Origin: Paenibacillus rubinfantis
GTDB lineage: Bacteria; Bacillota; Bacilli; Paenibacillales; Paenibacillaceae
Reading direction: 5' to 3'
Assembly (NCBI RefSeq): GCF_001486505.1
Contig: NZ_LN909064.1
Coordinates: 541,812-605,811, forward strand
DNA: 64,000 nucleotides
Of this stretch, positions 24,440-33,954 are shown piece after piece. Below the pieces are notes generated by a model, which saw only the letters and a program-made list of their open reading frames with translations, was not told the origin of the DNA and searched no databases. The position numbers were made by a program, and so were the translations under genes. Every line of letters starts with the position of its first letter. The first letter of the stretch is position 1.

Positions 24440-25825
24440 ATGGAACGCGAACGTATTTTTCAGAAACACCGTCATCCCTTTAAAACTCTATCGCTTGGGT
24501 TGCAGCACGTGCTGGCGATGTATGCCGGAGCCGTGATCGTCCCGCTGATCGTCGGAGGCGCGTTGAACTTCACAGCTCAGCAGATGACCTACCTGATCGC
24601 CATCGACCTGCTGGCTTGCGGCGTCGCGACGCTGCTTCAGGTGTGGGGGAATCGCTGGTTCGGCATCGGGCTTCCGGTGATGCTGGGCTGCGCTTTTCAG
24701 GCCGTGTCGCCCATGATCGCCATCGGGCTGACGGATGGCGCTGGGGTCTCGTCCATTTACGGCGCAATCATCGCCTCCGGGCTGTTTGTATTCCTGTTTG
24801 CCGGTTTGTTCGGCAAGCTGATCGCTTTGTTTCCGCCGGTCGTTACCGGCTCCGTCGTCACGATTATCGGCGTTACGCTGATCCCGGTGGCGATCTCGGA
24901 TTTGGGCGGCGGCAGCCCGGGCGAGAATCCGGACTTTGGCAGCCCGCTGAACCTTGTGCTGGGCTTTGGGGTATTGCTGTTCGTCATTTTGATGAACCGC
25001 TTTGCCAAAGGCTTTCCGCGTTCCATCTCCGTTTTGCTGGGGTTGATCGTAGGGACGCTGGTGGCAGCGCTCGCCGGTGAAGTCGATTTGACACCGCTAA
25101 AGGAAGCCAGCTGGTTTCATGCGGTACAGCCGTTTTACTTTGGCAAACCGACGTTCCACGCTTCCGCAATCTTGACGATGATTCTAGTGGCGATCGTAAG
25201 TGTCGCCGAATCGACCGGCGTATTTATGGCGCTTGGCAAAATCGTAGATAAAGAGATTACCGATAAGGATTTGACGCGGGGGTACCGGGCGGAAGGGCTG
25301 GCGATCATGCGCGGAGGGATTTTCAACTCGTTTCCGTATACGACGTATTCGCAAAATGTCGGGCTTGTCCAGATGAGCCGGGTGAAAACCCGCGACGTGA
25401 TCGTGGTGGCCGGCTCGCTGCTGATTCTGATCGGCTTCGTGCCCAAAATCGCCGCGTTGACGCAGCTGGTGCCGACGTCGGTGCTCGGCGGAGCGATGAT
25501 CGCGTTGTTTGGACTTGTATTGTCCTCCGGGATCCGGATGTTGGGCGATCAGGTAGATTTAAACCGGCATGAAAACCTGCTGATCATCGCTTGTTCCGTC
25601 GGCATGGGATTAGGTGTGACCGTGATGCCCGAGCTGTTTGACCGGCTGCCGGCCGCACTGCGGATTCTGGTGGACAACGGGATCGTGGCGGGCAGCTTTA
25701 CGGCGATTGGGATGAACTTGCTGTTTAACGGCTGGAGTGGGCAGCGCAAGCCGGCTTTGGCAGAAGAAGCGGTTGAACTTCAAGAACCCGCCAGTGCGAC
25801 GGCATACAGCAGCGTGGCTCAATGA
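24440..25825 (+). CDS. pbuX: Xanthine permease (NCS2 family)
   Basis: A 461-residue nucleobase:cation symporter-2 transporter with about 14 membrane segments. NCS2 hallmarks are GLQHVLAMYAGAVIVP near the N-terminus, VSVAESTGVFMALG (helix 8, about residues 254-267) and SQNVGLVQMSRVKTRD (about 305-320). It lies 29 bp after xpt with GGGGAGGA as ribosome site, and imports the xanthine that Xpt uses. Confidence 0.96.
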   Translation: MERERIFQKHRHPFKTLSLGLQHVLAMYAGAVIVPLIVGGALNFTAQQMTYLIAIDLLACGVATLLQVWGNRWFGIGLPVMLGCAFQAVSPMIAIGLTDGAGVSSIYGAIIASGLFVFLFAGLFGKLIALFPPVVTGSVVTIIGVTLIPVAISDLGGGSPGENPDFGSPLNLVLGFGVLLFVILMNRFAKGFPRSISVLLGLIVGTLVAALAGEVDLTPLKEASWFHAVQPFYFGKPTFHASAILTMILVAIVSVAESTGVFMALGKIVDKEITDKDLTRGYRAEGLAIMRGGIFNSFPYTTYSQNVGLVQMSRVKTRDVIVVAGSLLILIGFVPKIAALTQLVPTSVLGGAMIALFGLVLSSGIRMLGDQVDLNRHENLLIIACSVGMGLGVTVMPELFDRLPAALRILVDNGIVAGSFTAIGMNLLFNGWSGQRKPALAEEAVELQEPASATAYSSVAQ

Positions 25826-25829
25826 GAGG

Positions 25830-26168
25830 CTACATCCGCTGCAGCTGACGCTCGGCCAGCTCGCCGATCCAAGGCAGCTTCAGCCATTTTCCCTGGAGCG
25901 TAGCCAGCATCAGCACAACCCAAAGGGTGACGCCAAGCAGGGTCAGCAGCAGATTGACGACAATGCCGATGACCGGCAGGAAGCCGGACAAGGCATGGGC
26001 CAACATCAGGCCGCCAAACAGCATGACCGATTGCAGGGCATGGAACAGTACGAATCGGCTGCGCCGCTCCAGTGCGAGAAACGCGACGCCGCCGACAAAA
26101 GCGAACAGGTAACACAGGAAGCCGGCGACGTTTTCGTAGAGGCCGGTGGATGATTTGAAAGGGGACAT
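25830..26168 (-). CDS. DUF4870-type small membrane protein
   Basis: A 112-residue protein with three or four hydrophobic helices. NVAGFLCYLFAFVGGVAFL, RRSRFVLFHALQSVMLF and the glycine-rich third helix match the DUF4870 pattern, in which a first helix is followed by an (R)FxxFHAxQSxxL motif. The function is unknown. It is convergent with pbuX, with only four bases between the stops. Confidence 0.8.
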   Translation of the reverse strand: MSPFKSSTGLYENVAGFLCYLFAFVGGVAFLALERRSRFVLFHALQSVMLFGGLMLAHALSGFLPVIGIVVNLLLTLLGVTLWVVLMLATLQGKWLKLPWIGELAERQLQRM

Positions 26169-26225
26169 CAGGACGACACCTTCTTTCAGGGAGGATTGTC
26201 TTATCCTAATGTATGACGAGCCCTC

Positions 26226-27398
26226 TCACGAAAGAACCAGCTCGGTCCGATCAGGTGCGAACCACTGCTGTAAAATATCGTCTGCAATAACCTCCGCGGC
26301 TTTTGGCCGGCGGAGGTTTTCTATTTTCCGGCGAAGCTCGACCTGCCGGTGTTCGTTCCCGAAGAGAGCGTCGATTTCCTCGGTCAGCTCCGCAGGGGTG
26401 CGGGCGATGGAAGCTACGCCTTTTTGCGCAAGGTACCGCGCGTTGTTGAGCTCTTGCCCGGGAACGGGGCGGTACACGAACACCGGCAGCCGGCAGGACA
26501 GCGCTTCGGACAACGTGATGCCCCCCGGCTTGGTTACGATACAGTCGCTTTTCCGCATCAAGGCGGCAATCTGTTCGACGTATCCGAGCACATGGACATC
26601 GGGATGGGGATTTAGCTGCTCCTGGAGCGAGCGGTAAAGCTCGCGGTTTCTCCCGCAAACGGTGATGATGCGGTAACGTTCCGAGGCGTTTAACCGTTCG
26701 ATAACTTCGCGAACCCCTTGCATGGAACCGTAGGCTCCTGCCATCAGCAGAACGGTGGTTTTTCCGCGGGTATGGTTCGGGATAAGTCCTTGGAGAGGAG
26801 CAGGCAAGTCATCCTCCGCGCCTTCGGGTTGCTGTGAATCGGCAAATTCCGGTTTCACCGGAATCCCGCTGACCTGAATTCGGTCGCCGGGAATCCCGCG
26901 GTCGATCATTTCCGCTTTCAAATCGTCGGTGGCAACGTAGTAGCGGTCAACCCCGGAGTGAATCCACCTTCCGTGCAAGTCGAAGTCGGTGATGATATTG
27001 GCAAGCGGCAGCGACTGACCGGTTCGTTTGAGCAGCCGGGGCATCGCGAGTTGAGGGAAAGTATGAAGGATGAGATCCGGACGGGCTTGTCGCAATGTCT
27101 GCTGCAGTTTGCCGATGCCAAACGAATTGATCACCTCGAGCAGCGGCGCTTCCTGCGGCATTTGCTTGGTGGCATTATAAACCCAGCCGTAGAGGCCGGG
27201 AATCGTCTTGAAGCTTTGTAAATACACGAACTTGGTTAACCCGTTGATCAGCGGATGCGCCTCCGCCATTAGATCAAGCAATAGGACGTCTGTCAGGCCT
27301 TTGTTCCGCAAGCTGGCCTCAACCGCCTTGGAGGCTTGGTAATGCCCATCCCCGTAGCTGGCATATAAAATGATAATTTTTGGAGGTCGGGAAATCAT
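26226..27398 (-). CDS. UgtP/MGDG-synthase-like glycosyltransferase
   Basis: A 390-residue GT28-type glycosyltransferase. The N-terminal half begins IIILYASYGDGHYQASKAV, the MGDG-synthase motif, and includes ITDFDLHGRWIHSGVDRYYV. The C-terminal half has the UDP-sugar site VTKPGGITLSEALSCRLPV (about residues 290-308) and PGQELNNARYL. Enzymes of this group add glucose or galactose to diacylglycerol (UgtP/YpfP) or act on related lipids, and the glucolipid is the anchor of lipoteichoic acid. An LTA synthase lies elsewhere in this window (58409). The start follows AAGAGGAGTG. The donor and acceptor are inferred from family only. Confidence 0.88.
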   Translation of the reverse strand: MISRPPKIIILYASYGDGHYQASKAVEASLRNKGLTDVLLLDLMAEAHPLINGLTKFVYLQSFKTIPGLYGWVYNATKQMPQEAPLLEVINSFGIGKLQQTLRQARPDLILHTFPQLAMPRLLKRTGQSLPLANIITDFDLHGRWIHSGVDRYYVATDDLKAEMIDRGIPGDRIQVSGIPVKPEFADSQQPEGAEDDLPAPLQGLIPNHTRGKTTVLLMAGAYGSMQGVREVIERLNASERYRIITVCGRNRELYRSLQEQLNPHPDVHVLGYVEQIAALMRKSDCIVTKPGGITLSEALSCRLPVFVYRPVPGQELNNARYLAQKGVASIARTPAELTEEIDALFGNEHRQVELRRKIENLRRPKAAEVIADDILQQWFAPDRTELVLS

Positions 27399-27657
27399 GG
27401 CTGGTTCACTCCTCTTCTTGTCCAGGCAATGGCAGTCAGCTGTTTGTAGTTTACCCCCACATCCCGTTAATAAATATTATTAGGGGCAGCGGATAAAAAA
27501 TGTACGATTGGAAGAAAGCTGAAACCTAATCCTGAATATGTTACAATAAGGGAATAGGAGGTCATTCCATACAACTGAATAGCCGGCACGACTTCATTGA
27601 ATGTGAACCTACACTTTTCGGCAGCATTTACCTTAAGCGTTCTGGGAGGGAATCACT

Positions 27658-27846
27658 ATGGCAACGAAAGGTCATGATGAAGTAAAAGAAAGTTTACGGG
27701 AAATGACCCGAATCTTCAAACCGAAGGATCCGAAGAAGTTCGTGAAAGAATATGTCCGCAAGTATCGTATTATGGGCGGCTATGAAGAGGAATTGACCCA
27801 CCTGGTTGAGCATGAGCTCGGGAAATTGGACTCGTCCGTTTCCTGA
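27658..27846 (+). CDS. Small charged protein, 62 aa, unrecognised
   Basis: A highly charged helical protein (HDEVKESLREMTRIFKPKD, then FVKEYVRKYRIMGGYEEEL) without membrane spans or cysteines. It has a good ribosome site (GGGAGGG, seven bases upstream) and its own terminator. The family is not recognised. Confidence 0.7.
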   Translation: MATKGHDEVKESLREMTRIFKPKDPKKFVKEYVRKYRIMGGYEEELTHLVEHELGKLDSSVS

Positions 27847-27870
27847 ATCATTTAAATGAAAGCATATTCG

Positions 27871-27907
27871 CCGTTCCGGCGCCTTGGGCGTACGGGACGG
27901 TTTTTTT
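27871..27907 (+). terminator. Terminator after the 62-aa gene
   Basis: An imperfect stem CCGTTCCG/CGGGACGG is followed by seven T residues. Confidence 0.85.
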
Positions 27908-27986
27908 CGTCCGTTCCCACATATATTAAACTGACGGGAATCTCACGAAAACAATCGTCGGACGGCAGCGGGAGGAGAATCAGGAC

Positions 27987-28742
27987 GTGAAGGTACGATT
28001 AAAAACCAAAGAAGAAATCGAGCGGATCCGCGAGGCGGGACGGATATTGGCTGAATGCCACCGCGAAATCGCCAAAATGATTGGACCGGGCATTACGACG
28101 TTGGAAATCGACGCCTTTGTGGAGTCGTTTTTGGAGAAACGGGGAGCTACGGCGGAGCAAAAGGGATACCACGGGTTTCCATTTGCAACCTGTGCGTCGA
28201 TCAATGATGTGGTCTGCCATGGGTTCCCGGGGAACCAGAAACTGGCGGCAGGAGATATCGTGACGATCGACATCGTTGTGGGCAAAAACGGCTGGATGGC
28301 CGACTCCGGCTGGTCCTATCGGATCGGGCAAGTGAGCGAGGAGGCGGAGAAGCTGCTGACGACCACCGAGCAGGCCTTGCTGGCCGGTATCGCGCAGGCG
28401 GTCCCCGGCAAGAAGGTCGGGGACATCGGGTACGCGGTGCAGCACGTGGCGCAGGCGGCAAACATCGGCATCGTGAAGCCGCTGATCGGCCACGGCATCG
28501 GCCGGGCCATGCATGAAGCGCCGGACGTGCCTAACTTCGGCCGGCCGCGCAGCGGGGTAACCCTGCAGCCGGGGATGGTCATCACGATCGAGCCGATCTT
28601 CACCGGCGGGGACACCGGCGCCGTGTTGTGGGAGGACGACGGCTGGACGATCCGTACTGCGGACGGCAGCCTGGGAGCGCATTACGAGCACACGCTGGCG
28701 ATCACGGAGGACGGACCGCGGGTGCTGACAAACGGGGAATAG
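27987..28742 (+). CDS. map: Type I methionine aminopeptidase (stand-alone paralogue)
   Basis: A 251-residue enzyme that removes the N-terminal Met from nascent proteins. The di-metal ligands are all present: Asp in VTIDIVV, Asp in MADSGWSY, His in GHGIGRAMHEAP, Glu in TIEPIF and Glu in HYEHTLAI. The HEAP sequence (rather than HEEP) and a location away from ribosomal-protein genes suggest a second MetAP of the YflG type rather than the housekeeping one. The start is GTG at 27987 after GGGAGGAGA. It is a monocistronic unit. Confidence 0.94.
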   Translation: MKVRLKTKEEIERIREAGRILAECHREIAKMIGPGITTLEIDAFVESFLEKRGATAEQKGYHGFPFATCASINDVVCHGFPGNQKLAAGDIVTIDIVVGKNGWMADSGWSYRIGQVSEEAEKLLTTTEQALLAGIAQAVPGKKVGDIGYAVQHVAQAANIGIVKPLIGHGIGRAMHEAPDVPNFGRPRSGVTLQPGMVITIEPIFTGGDTGAVLWEDDGWTIRTADGSLGAHYEHTLAITEDGPRVLTNGE

Positions 28743-28753
28743 GAATAAGACGA

Positions 28754-28779
28754 GAGAGCGCTGCGACGCTCTCTTTTTC
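28754..28779 (+). terminator. Terminator after map
   Basis: A perfect stem GAGAGCG/CGCTCTC with a six-base loop and a T-rich tail. Confidence 0.9.
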
Positions 28780-28832
28780 TTATTAGGAAAGGCTATGCTT
28801 GCGTTGCTCCACTACGTCCCTGCTTAGGTATT

Positions 28833-29455
28833 CTAACGGACCTCAGCGCCGTTATTTGCCCCATCGGCTAGTGTCCCGATCTCTAACGGAACCAGGAGAC
28901 CTTATTTCGGGGATTTTCAGTTGAATCGCCCCGAATTAGGCTTAATAAGGTCTCTGGGGTCCGTTACAGCGGGAAATAGCCGGGAAATGGGCAAATAAGG
29001 TCATTGAGGTCCGATAGAGATACGCTTAGTTCCCGCGCGAGCTTCAGGATCCTAACGGACCTCAGCGCTGTTATTTGCCCCATCGGCTAGTGTCCCGAGC
29101 TCTAACGGAACCAGGAGACCTTATTTCGGAGATTTTCAGTTGAATCGCCACGAATTAGGCTTAATAAGGTCTCTGGGGTCCGTTACAGCGGGAAATAGCC
29201 GGGAAATGGGCAAATAAGGTCATTGAGGTCCGATAGAGATACGCTTAGTTCCCGCGCGAGCTTCAGGATCCTAACGGACCTCAGCGCCGTTATTTGCCCC
29301 ATCGGCTAGTGTCCCGAGCTCTAACGGAACCAGGAGACCTTATTTCGGAGATTTTCAGTTGCATCGCCACGAATTAGGCTTAATAAGGTCTCTGGGGTCC
29401 GTTACAGCGGGAAATAGCCGGGAAAGGGGCAAATAAGGTCATTGAGGTCCGTTAG
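28833..29455. repeat. Three copies of a 219-bp intergenic element with four palindromic boxes each
   Basis: Copies begin at 28833, 29052 and 29271; the third lacks the last ~34 bp. They differ at only a few positions. Each copy holds four ~25-bp boxes at offsets of about 0, 50, 111 and 161: two of type CTAACGGAnC...CCTTATTT and two in inverted orientation (AATAAGGTC...GGTCCGTTA). The whole copy is therefore a nested inverted repeat. No open reading frame of quality crosses it. The array separates map from the cta operon. Confidence 0.93.
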
Positions 29456-29659
29456 AGTGAAGTTTTCTTTGACGAAAATGAAATAAAGTTTGAAGAAATG
29501 TCAAAAATGAAGCAGAGCGAAGAAACGTCACAATTCGCCGGAAAATGTTCGAAATTGGCAGCCTTTTCAGTCGGTGTCGAAACGGAGAAAACGTTCGCAA
29601 AACCTTTTGTGATGCGGCTTTTCGGATTTTTGAACAATTTGTGAACTGCCCCTGAATCA

Positions 29660-29688
29660 TTGACAAACATGGGGTTCGATCATATATT
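29660..29688 (+). promoter_or_regulatory. Promoter of the cta (caa3 oxidase) operon
   Basis: TTGACA (29660-29665), 17 bases, TATATT (29683-29688): five to six matches at each hexamer with ideal spacing. It leaves a leader of about 120 bases before ctaC. The 200 bp between the 219-bp repeats and this promoter show nothing else. Confidence 0.8.
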
Positions 29689-29812
29689 TAATAGGTGATT
29701 GTTGTAATTGACAGGAATGTAGTTTCCGTGATAGACAGGTAGATTTTCGGGCTGCTTAGGCTGGGAATCTCTGTGATGCTGCGGAAGAAAACGTAAGAAG
29801 TGGGGTAGATCA

Positions 29813-30871
29813 ATGATGAAACCGTGGAAGGCTGTTAAGCGGCTGGCACCGATGTTTGCCATGCTGGCGCTCCTCTTGTCCGCATGCGGCCGCGAAGACC
29901 TGTCCGTGCTCAGACCGCAGGGTCCGGTAGCCGAAGGCCAGCTCGGACTAATTAAACTGTCGATTACGATCATGGTGGTCGTGATGCTGATCGTATTCGG
30001 GATTGCCGCTTACGTGTGGGTCAAGTATCGCCGCAAGCCGGGTCAAACCGATATTCCGAAGCAGGTTGAAGGCAACCATAAGCTGGAGATTATTTGGACA
30101 GCGATCCCGCTGGTACTGGTGTTGATTTTGGCGGTTGCCACCGTGCAGAAGGTATTTGCTTTTGGTGAGGACTATTCGAAGGATGCCAATGCGGTGAAGG
30201 TGAAGGTCACCTCGCATTTGTTCTGGTGGGAGTTCACCTATCCGGAATACGGAATCACAACGGCCCAGGACATGATTATTCCTACGGGCAAGAAAATTGC
30301 GCTTGAGCTGAAGACAGCTGACGTGCTGCACTCCTTCTGGGTGCCTTCGCTCGGCGGTAAAACGGATACGAATACGGACGGAACGATCAACAAAGCTTGG
30401 CTGGAAGCTACGAACGAAGGGGTTTACCTCGGGAAGTGCGCCGAGCTGTGCGGGAAATCCCATGCATTCATGGAATTCAAGGTTAAGGCGGTTAGCCAGG
30501 AATCCTTCGACCGTTGGGTAGAAGCGATGAAGGCGCCGGTGCAGACGATTCAGGATCCTGCCGTAGCGGAAGTGTTTAAGACGCAATGCTTGAGCTGCCA
30601 CGCGGTTGGCGATCAAGGCGGACCGATCGGGCCAAACCTGACAGGCATCGGCAGCAGAGAGACGGTAGCGAGCATTTTACATAATGCGGAAGCATCCGGC
30701 AAACCGATCGACGGCAAACCGGTCAAGGATAATTTGGTGGAATGGCTGACAGATCCGCAAAAAGTGAAACCAGGCAATAAGATGCCTAGTCCGAAAGAAG
30801 ATCTCGGGCTGACGGATGCGGAAATCGAAGCGATCGCCGACTACTTGGCAAACAGCAAATTATCTTATTAA
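29813..30871 (+). CDS. ctaC: Cytochrome caa3 oxidase subunit II with fused cytochrome c
   Basis: A 352-residue lipoprotein (lipobox LLSAC, Cys25) with two membrane helices, an external CuA domain and a C-terminal cytochrome c domain. CuA ligands are seen in the second half: His in ADVLHSFWVP and the CAELCGKSHAFM motif. The haem site is CLSCH (about residue 260), with a distal Met in NKMPSPKED. This layout defines caa3-type oxidases, which take electrons from cytochrome c. It is the first gene of ctaCDEF. Either ATG at 29813 or 29816 may be used. Confidence 0.97.
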   Translation: MMKPWKAVKRLAPMFAMLALLLSACGREDLSVLRPQGPVAEGQLGLIKLSITIMVVVMLIVFGIAAYVWVKYRRKPGQTDIPKQVEGNHKLEIIWTAIPLVLVLILAVATVQKVFAFGEDYSKDANAVKVKVTSHLFWWEFTYPEYGITTAQDMIIPTGKKIALELKTADVLHSFWVPSLGGKTDTNTDGTINKAWLEATNEGVYLGKCAELCGKSHAFMEFKVKAVSQESFDRWVEAMKAPVQTIQDPAVAEVFKTQCLSCHAVGDQGGPIGPNLTGIGSRETVASILHNAEASGKPIDGKPVKDNLVEWLTDPQKVKPGNKMPSPKEDLGLTDAEIEAIADYLANSKLSY

Positions 30872-30930
30872 TCTTGCGTGCCTCTAAGGACGGCATGGAT
30901 GGATAGGAATTAAAAGAGGGGGTACAAACC

Positions 30931-32820
30931 TTGGCTCATGCTCACACTGTCAAGCGGCACAAGGGATTAATGGACTGGTTGACGACGGTCGATCACAAGA
31001 AAATCGCCATTTTGTATTTGATTGCAGGCGGCTTCTTCTTTGGGATCGGCGGTATCGAAGCATTGCTGATCCGCGTGCAGCTGGCGAAACCAATGAATGA
31101 TTTCGTGTCGGCGCAGCAGTTTAACGAATTGATTACAATGCACGGCACAACGATGATTTTCCTCGGTGTCATGCCGGTGATTTTTGCTCTGATGAATGCG
31201 GTCATCCCGCTGCAGATCGGGGCCCGGGACGTGGCGTTTCCATTTCTGAACGCCCTCGGGTTCTGGACGTTCCTGTTCGGCGGCTTGCTGCTGAACCTCA
31301 GCTGGATCATGGGCGGTGCGCCGGATGCCGGCTGGACTTCGTATACGCCGCTGTCGTCAACGACCTACAGCTTGACGCACGGGGTCGACTTCTATACGAT
31401 CGGCTTGCAGATCGCGGGTCTCGGGACGCTGATTGGCGGCATTAACTTCCTGGCGACGATCATCACGATGCGTGCGCCGGGCATGTCCTTTATGCGGATG
31501 CCGATGTTCACCTGGACTACGTTCGTCACGTCGGCGATGATCCTGTTCGCTTTTCCGGCGATCACGGTGGGTCTGGTGCTGTTGACGTTCGACCGGATTC
31601 TCGGCGCTAACTTCTTTAATGTGGAGAGCGGCGGCAACCCGGTGTTGTGGCAGCATATCTTCTGGATCTTCGGACACCCCGAGGTTTACATTTTGATCCT
31701 GCCGGCGTTTGGGGTCATCTCCGAAGTTGTAAGTACATTCTCGCGCAAGCGGTTGTTTGGTTATAGCTCGATGGTGTTTGCTACGATCCTGATCGCCTTC
31801 CTGGGCTTCATGGTTTGGGCGCACCACATGTTTACGACGGGGATGGGGCCGGTCGCCAACGCGCTGTTCTCCATCGCGACCATGCTGATCGCCGTTCCGA
31901 CGGGGATCAAAATCTTCAACTGGTTGTTCACGATGTGGGGCGGGCAAATCCGCTTTACGACAGCAAACCTGTTTGCTTCCGGGTTTATCCCTACGTTCGT
32001 TATGGGTGGGGTTACCGGGGTCATGCTGGCATCGGCGCCAGCGGACTACCAGTATCATGATACCTATTTCGTCGTCGCGCATTTCCACTACGTTATCGTA
32101 GGCGGCCTGGTGCTTGGTTTGTTTGCCGGTCTGCACTACTGGTGGCCTAAAATGTTCGGCCGCATGCTGGATGAGAAACTTGGGAAATGGGAGTTCTGGT
32201 TCTTTATCATCGGTTTCCACATGACGTTCTTCGTGCAGCATTTCCTTGGTTTGATTGGGATGCAGCGCCGCGTCTTTACTTATTTGCCGAATCAGGGCTT
32301 CGATCTAATGAACCTGATCAGTACAATCGGCGCGTTCCTGATGGGTGTAGGCGTGATTTTGTTCCTGGTGAATATCGCGATCACGGCGAGCAAGCCAAAA
32401 GGCGTTGCGGGCGATGCTTGGGAAGACGGCCGTACGCTGGAATGGGCGATTGCTTCACCGCCGGAAGAGTATAACTTCAAGCAAATTCCGCTCGTACGCG
32501 GTATCGATGCGTTCTGGAAAGAGAAGATGGCTGGCAATAAAGAAATGACGCCGGCGGAGCCGGTAGGTCCGATCCATATGCCGTCGCCGACGATTCTGCC
32601 CTTTGTGATGTCGGTCGGCTTGTTCATCGCCGGTTTGGGCTTTATGTTCACCAACGATGATTTCGGCAACGGTCTGATGAACTTCCTGTTCAACAACTAT
32701 ATCGTCGTTGGCATCGGTCTGGCGATCACGTTCCTGTGTATGCTGCTCCGTTCGTTGTATGACGATCACGGCTGGCATATCGAACCGGATGAACTGAATG
32801 GGAAGGGGGTCAAAGCATGA
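30931..32820 (+). CDS. ctaD: Cytochrome caa3 oxidase subunit I
   Basis: A 629-residue haem-copper oxidase core with 12 or more membrane helices. The CuB/haem segments are intact: the low-spin haem His in ITMHGTTMIF, HPEVYILILPAFG (CuB His and cross-linked Tyr), the double-His WAHHMF and HDTYFVVAHFHYVIVGG (haem ligands). Subunit I reduces oxygen and pumps protons. The start is a TTG at 30931, eight bases after GAGGGGG. The gene ends with an ATGA overlap with ctaE. Confidence 0.98.
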   Translation: MAHAHTVKRHKGLMDWLTTVDHKKIAILYLIAGGFFFGIGGIEALLIRVQLAKPMNDFVSAQQFNELITMHGTTMIFLGVMPVIFALMNAVIPLQIGARDVAFPFLNALGFWTFLFGGLLLNLSWIMGGAPDAGWTSYTPLSSTTYSLTHGVDFYTIGLQIAGLGTLIGGINFLATIITMRAPGMSFMRMPMFTWTTFVTSAMILFAFPAITVGLVLLTFDRILGANFFNVESGGNPVLWQHIFWIFGHPEVYILILPAFGVISEVVSTFSRKRLFGYSSMVFATILIAFLGFMVWAHHMFTTGMGPVANALFSIATMLIAVPTGIKIFNWLFTMWGGQIRFTTANLFASGFIPTFVMGGVTGVMLASAPADYQYHDTYFVVAHFHYVIVGGLVLGLFAGLHYWWPKMFGRMLDEKLGKWEFWFFIIGFHMTFFVQHFLGLIGMQRRVFTYLPNQGFDLMNLISTIGAFLMGVGVILFLVNIAITASKPKGVAGDAWEDGRTLEWAIASPPEEYNFKQIPLVRGIDAFWKEKMAGNKEMTPAEPVGPIHMPSPTILPFVMSVGLFIAGLGFMFTNDDFGNGLMNFLFNNYIVVGIGLAITFLCMLLRSLYDDHGWHIEPDELNGKGVKA

Positions 32821-33443
32821 GTACGCCAAACACATCACATGTTACAGGTACGCTGCCGCATGAACCGGAAAAGGCGACGCTGGAAGGCCGCAATAAAATT
32901 TTGGGCTTCTGGTTATTTCTCGGGGGCGAGGCCGTCCTGTTTGGTACTTTGTTTGCGACCTTCCTGACGCTGCGGAATCAAATCGCGGATGGTCCATCCG
33001 CAAGTGAGCTGTTTAACTTGGGGATCACGGCCGCTGCAACCTTTATCCTGTTGGTCAGCAGTTTAACGAGCGTGTTCGCCATTCAGGCGATGCATCGCGG
33101 GGACAAGGGGAAGCTGGCGGGCTGGTTGGGTGTTACCGTCCTGCTTGGCCTCGCATTCCTTGTGCTGGAGATTTATGAGTTTGCCGAGTATGTACTGCAT
33201 GAAGAATACGGCATGACGACAAGTGCGTTTAGCTCCGCGTTCTACACGCTGGTTGGTTTCCACGGGGCGCACGTATTGTTCGGGATTCTGTGGATTTCAC
33301 TGCTGATCGGGCAACTCTTTAAGAAAGGCCTGAACGTTGTCACAGCACCAAAGATTTATGTGTCAGCGATTTATTGGCACTTCATCGACGTGGTCTGGGT
33401 GTTCATTTTCACGGTTGTCTACCTGCTCGGAAAGGTGGTCTAA
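32817..33443 (+). CDS. ctaE: Cytochrome caa3 oxidase subunit III
   Basis: A 208-residue membrane protein of five helices. LGFWLFLGGEAVLFGTLFATF and the closing FYTLVGFHGAHVLFG and YWHFIDVVWVFIF segments are the subunit III signatures, with the conserved Glu and His residues. It is translationally coupled to ctaD through an overlapping ATGA. Confidence 0.97.
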   Translation: MSTPNTSHVTGTLPHEPEKATLEGRNKILGFWLFLGGEAVLFGTLFATFLTLRNQIADGPSASELFNLGITAAATFILLVSSLTSVFAIQAMHRGDKGKLAGWLGVTVLLGLAFLVLEIYEFAEYVLHEEYGMTTSAFSSAFYTLVGFHGAHVLFGILWISLLIGQLFKKGLNVVTAPKIYVSAIYWHFIDVVWVFIFTVVYLLGKVV

Positions 33444-33446
33444 CGC

Positions 33447-33767
33447 ATGGTTAATCAGGAATCAAACGGTTCGCCTACGGTGAAGCATCGCCAACGGCAT
33501 GAAGGTCCCGAGAAGCATATCATCGCGTTTATTTTCTCCATCGTCCTAACGTTGATCGCTTTCGCTGCGGTTGCGGCCGGCGGGGTAAATACCGCCTTCA
33601 CCGTCATTTTGCTGCTGGTGATGGCCATCTTACAGGTGTTGGTTCAACTGGGTTATTGGATGCATATGAAGGATAAAGGGCACTTGATCCCGATTATCTT
33701 CATGGCTGGCGGATTTTTCGTTGCATTTACTGCGATCATCGCCGCTTTATATTGGATGTGGTGGTAA
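33447..33767 (+). CDS. ctaF: Cytochrome caa3 oxidase subunit IV
   Basis: A 106-residue protein with three hydrophobic helices; the pattern IVLTLIAFAAVAAG, LLLVMAILQVLVQLGYWMHM is that of the CtaF/COX4 (IVB) family that stabilises the CuB site. It starts three bases after ctaE and is followed by a terminator, so it ends the structural operon. Confidence 0.95.
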   Translation: MVNQESNGSPTVKHRQRHEGPEKHIIAFIFSIVLTLIAFAAVAAGGVNTAFTVILLLVMAILQVLVQLGYWMHMKDKGHLIPIIFMAGGFFVAFTAIIAALYWMWW

Positions 33768-33771
33768 ACGA

Positions 33772-33811
33772 AAAAGAGGCGGGTTTCGCGGTCAGGCGGG
33801 CCCCCTCTTTT
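33772..33811 (+). terminator. Terminator after ctaF
   Basis: AAAAGAGG pairs with CCTCTTTT around a GC-rich inner stem. A further hairpin-like stretch (CGTCCCTCGGGGACG, near 33861-33875) lies before ctaG. Confidence 0.7.
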
Positions 33812-33954
33812 GCGGGTTAAACCGCAAGATTTCATAATAGGCTTGGCACAGAAACGGTACCGTCCCTCGGGGACGCTGTCACCGTTTTTGTCGTATTTGC
33901 GGGCTTGTTCACAATTTGGACAGAACTAACATCGCTACGGAAGGAGGGTTTGCC

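Noticed and set aside
33840..33900. Hairpin near CGTCCCTCGGGGACG as a regulatory RNA for ctaG
   Set aside because: It is a simple local hairpin close to the ctaF terminator with no T-run or further structure.
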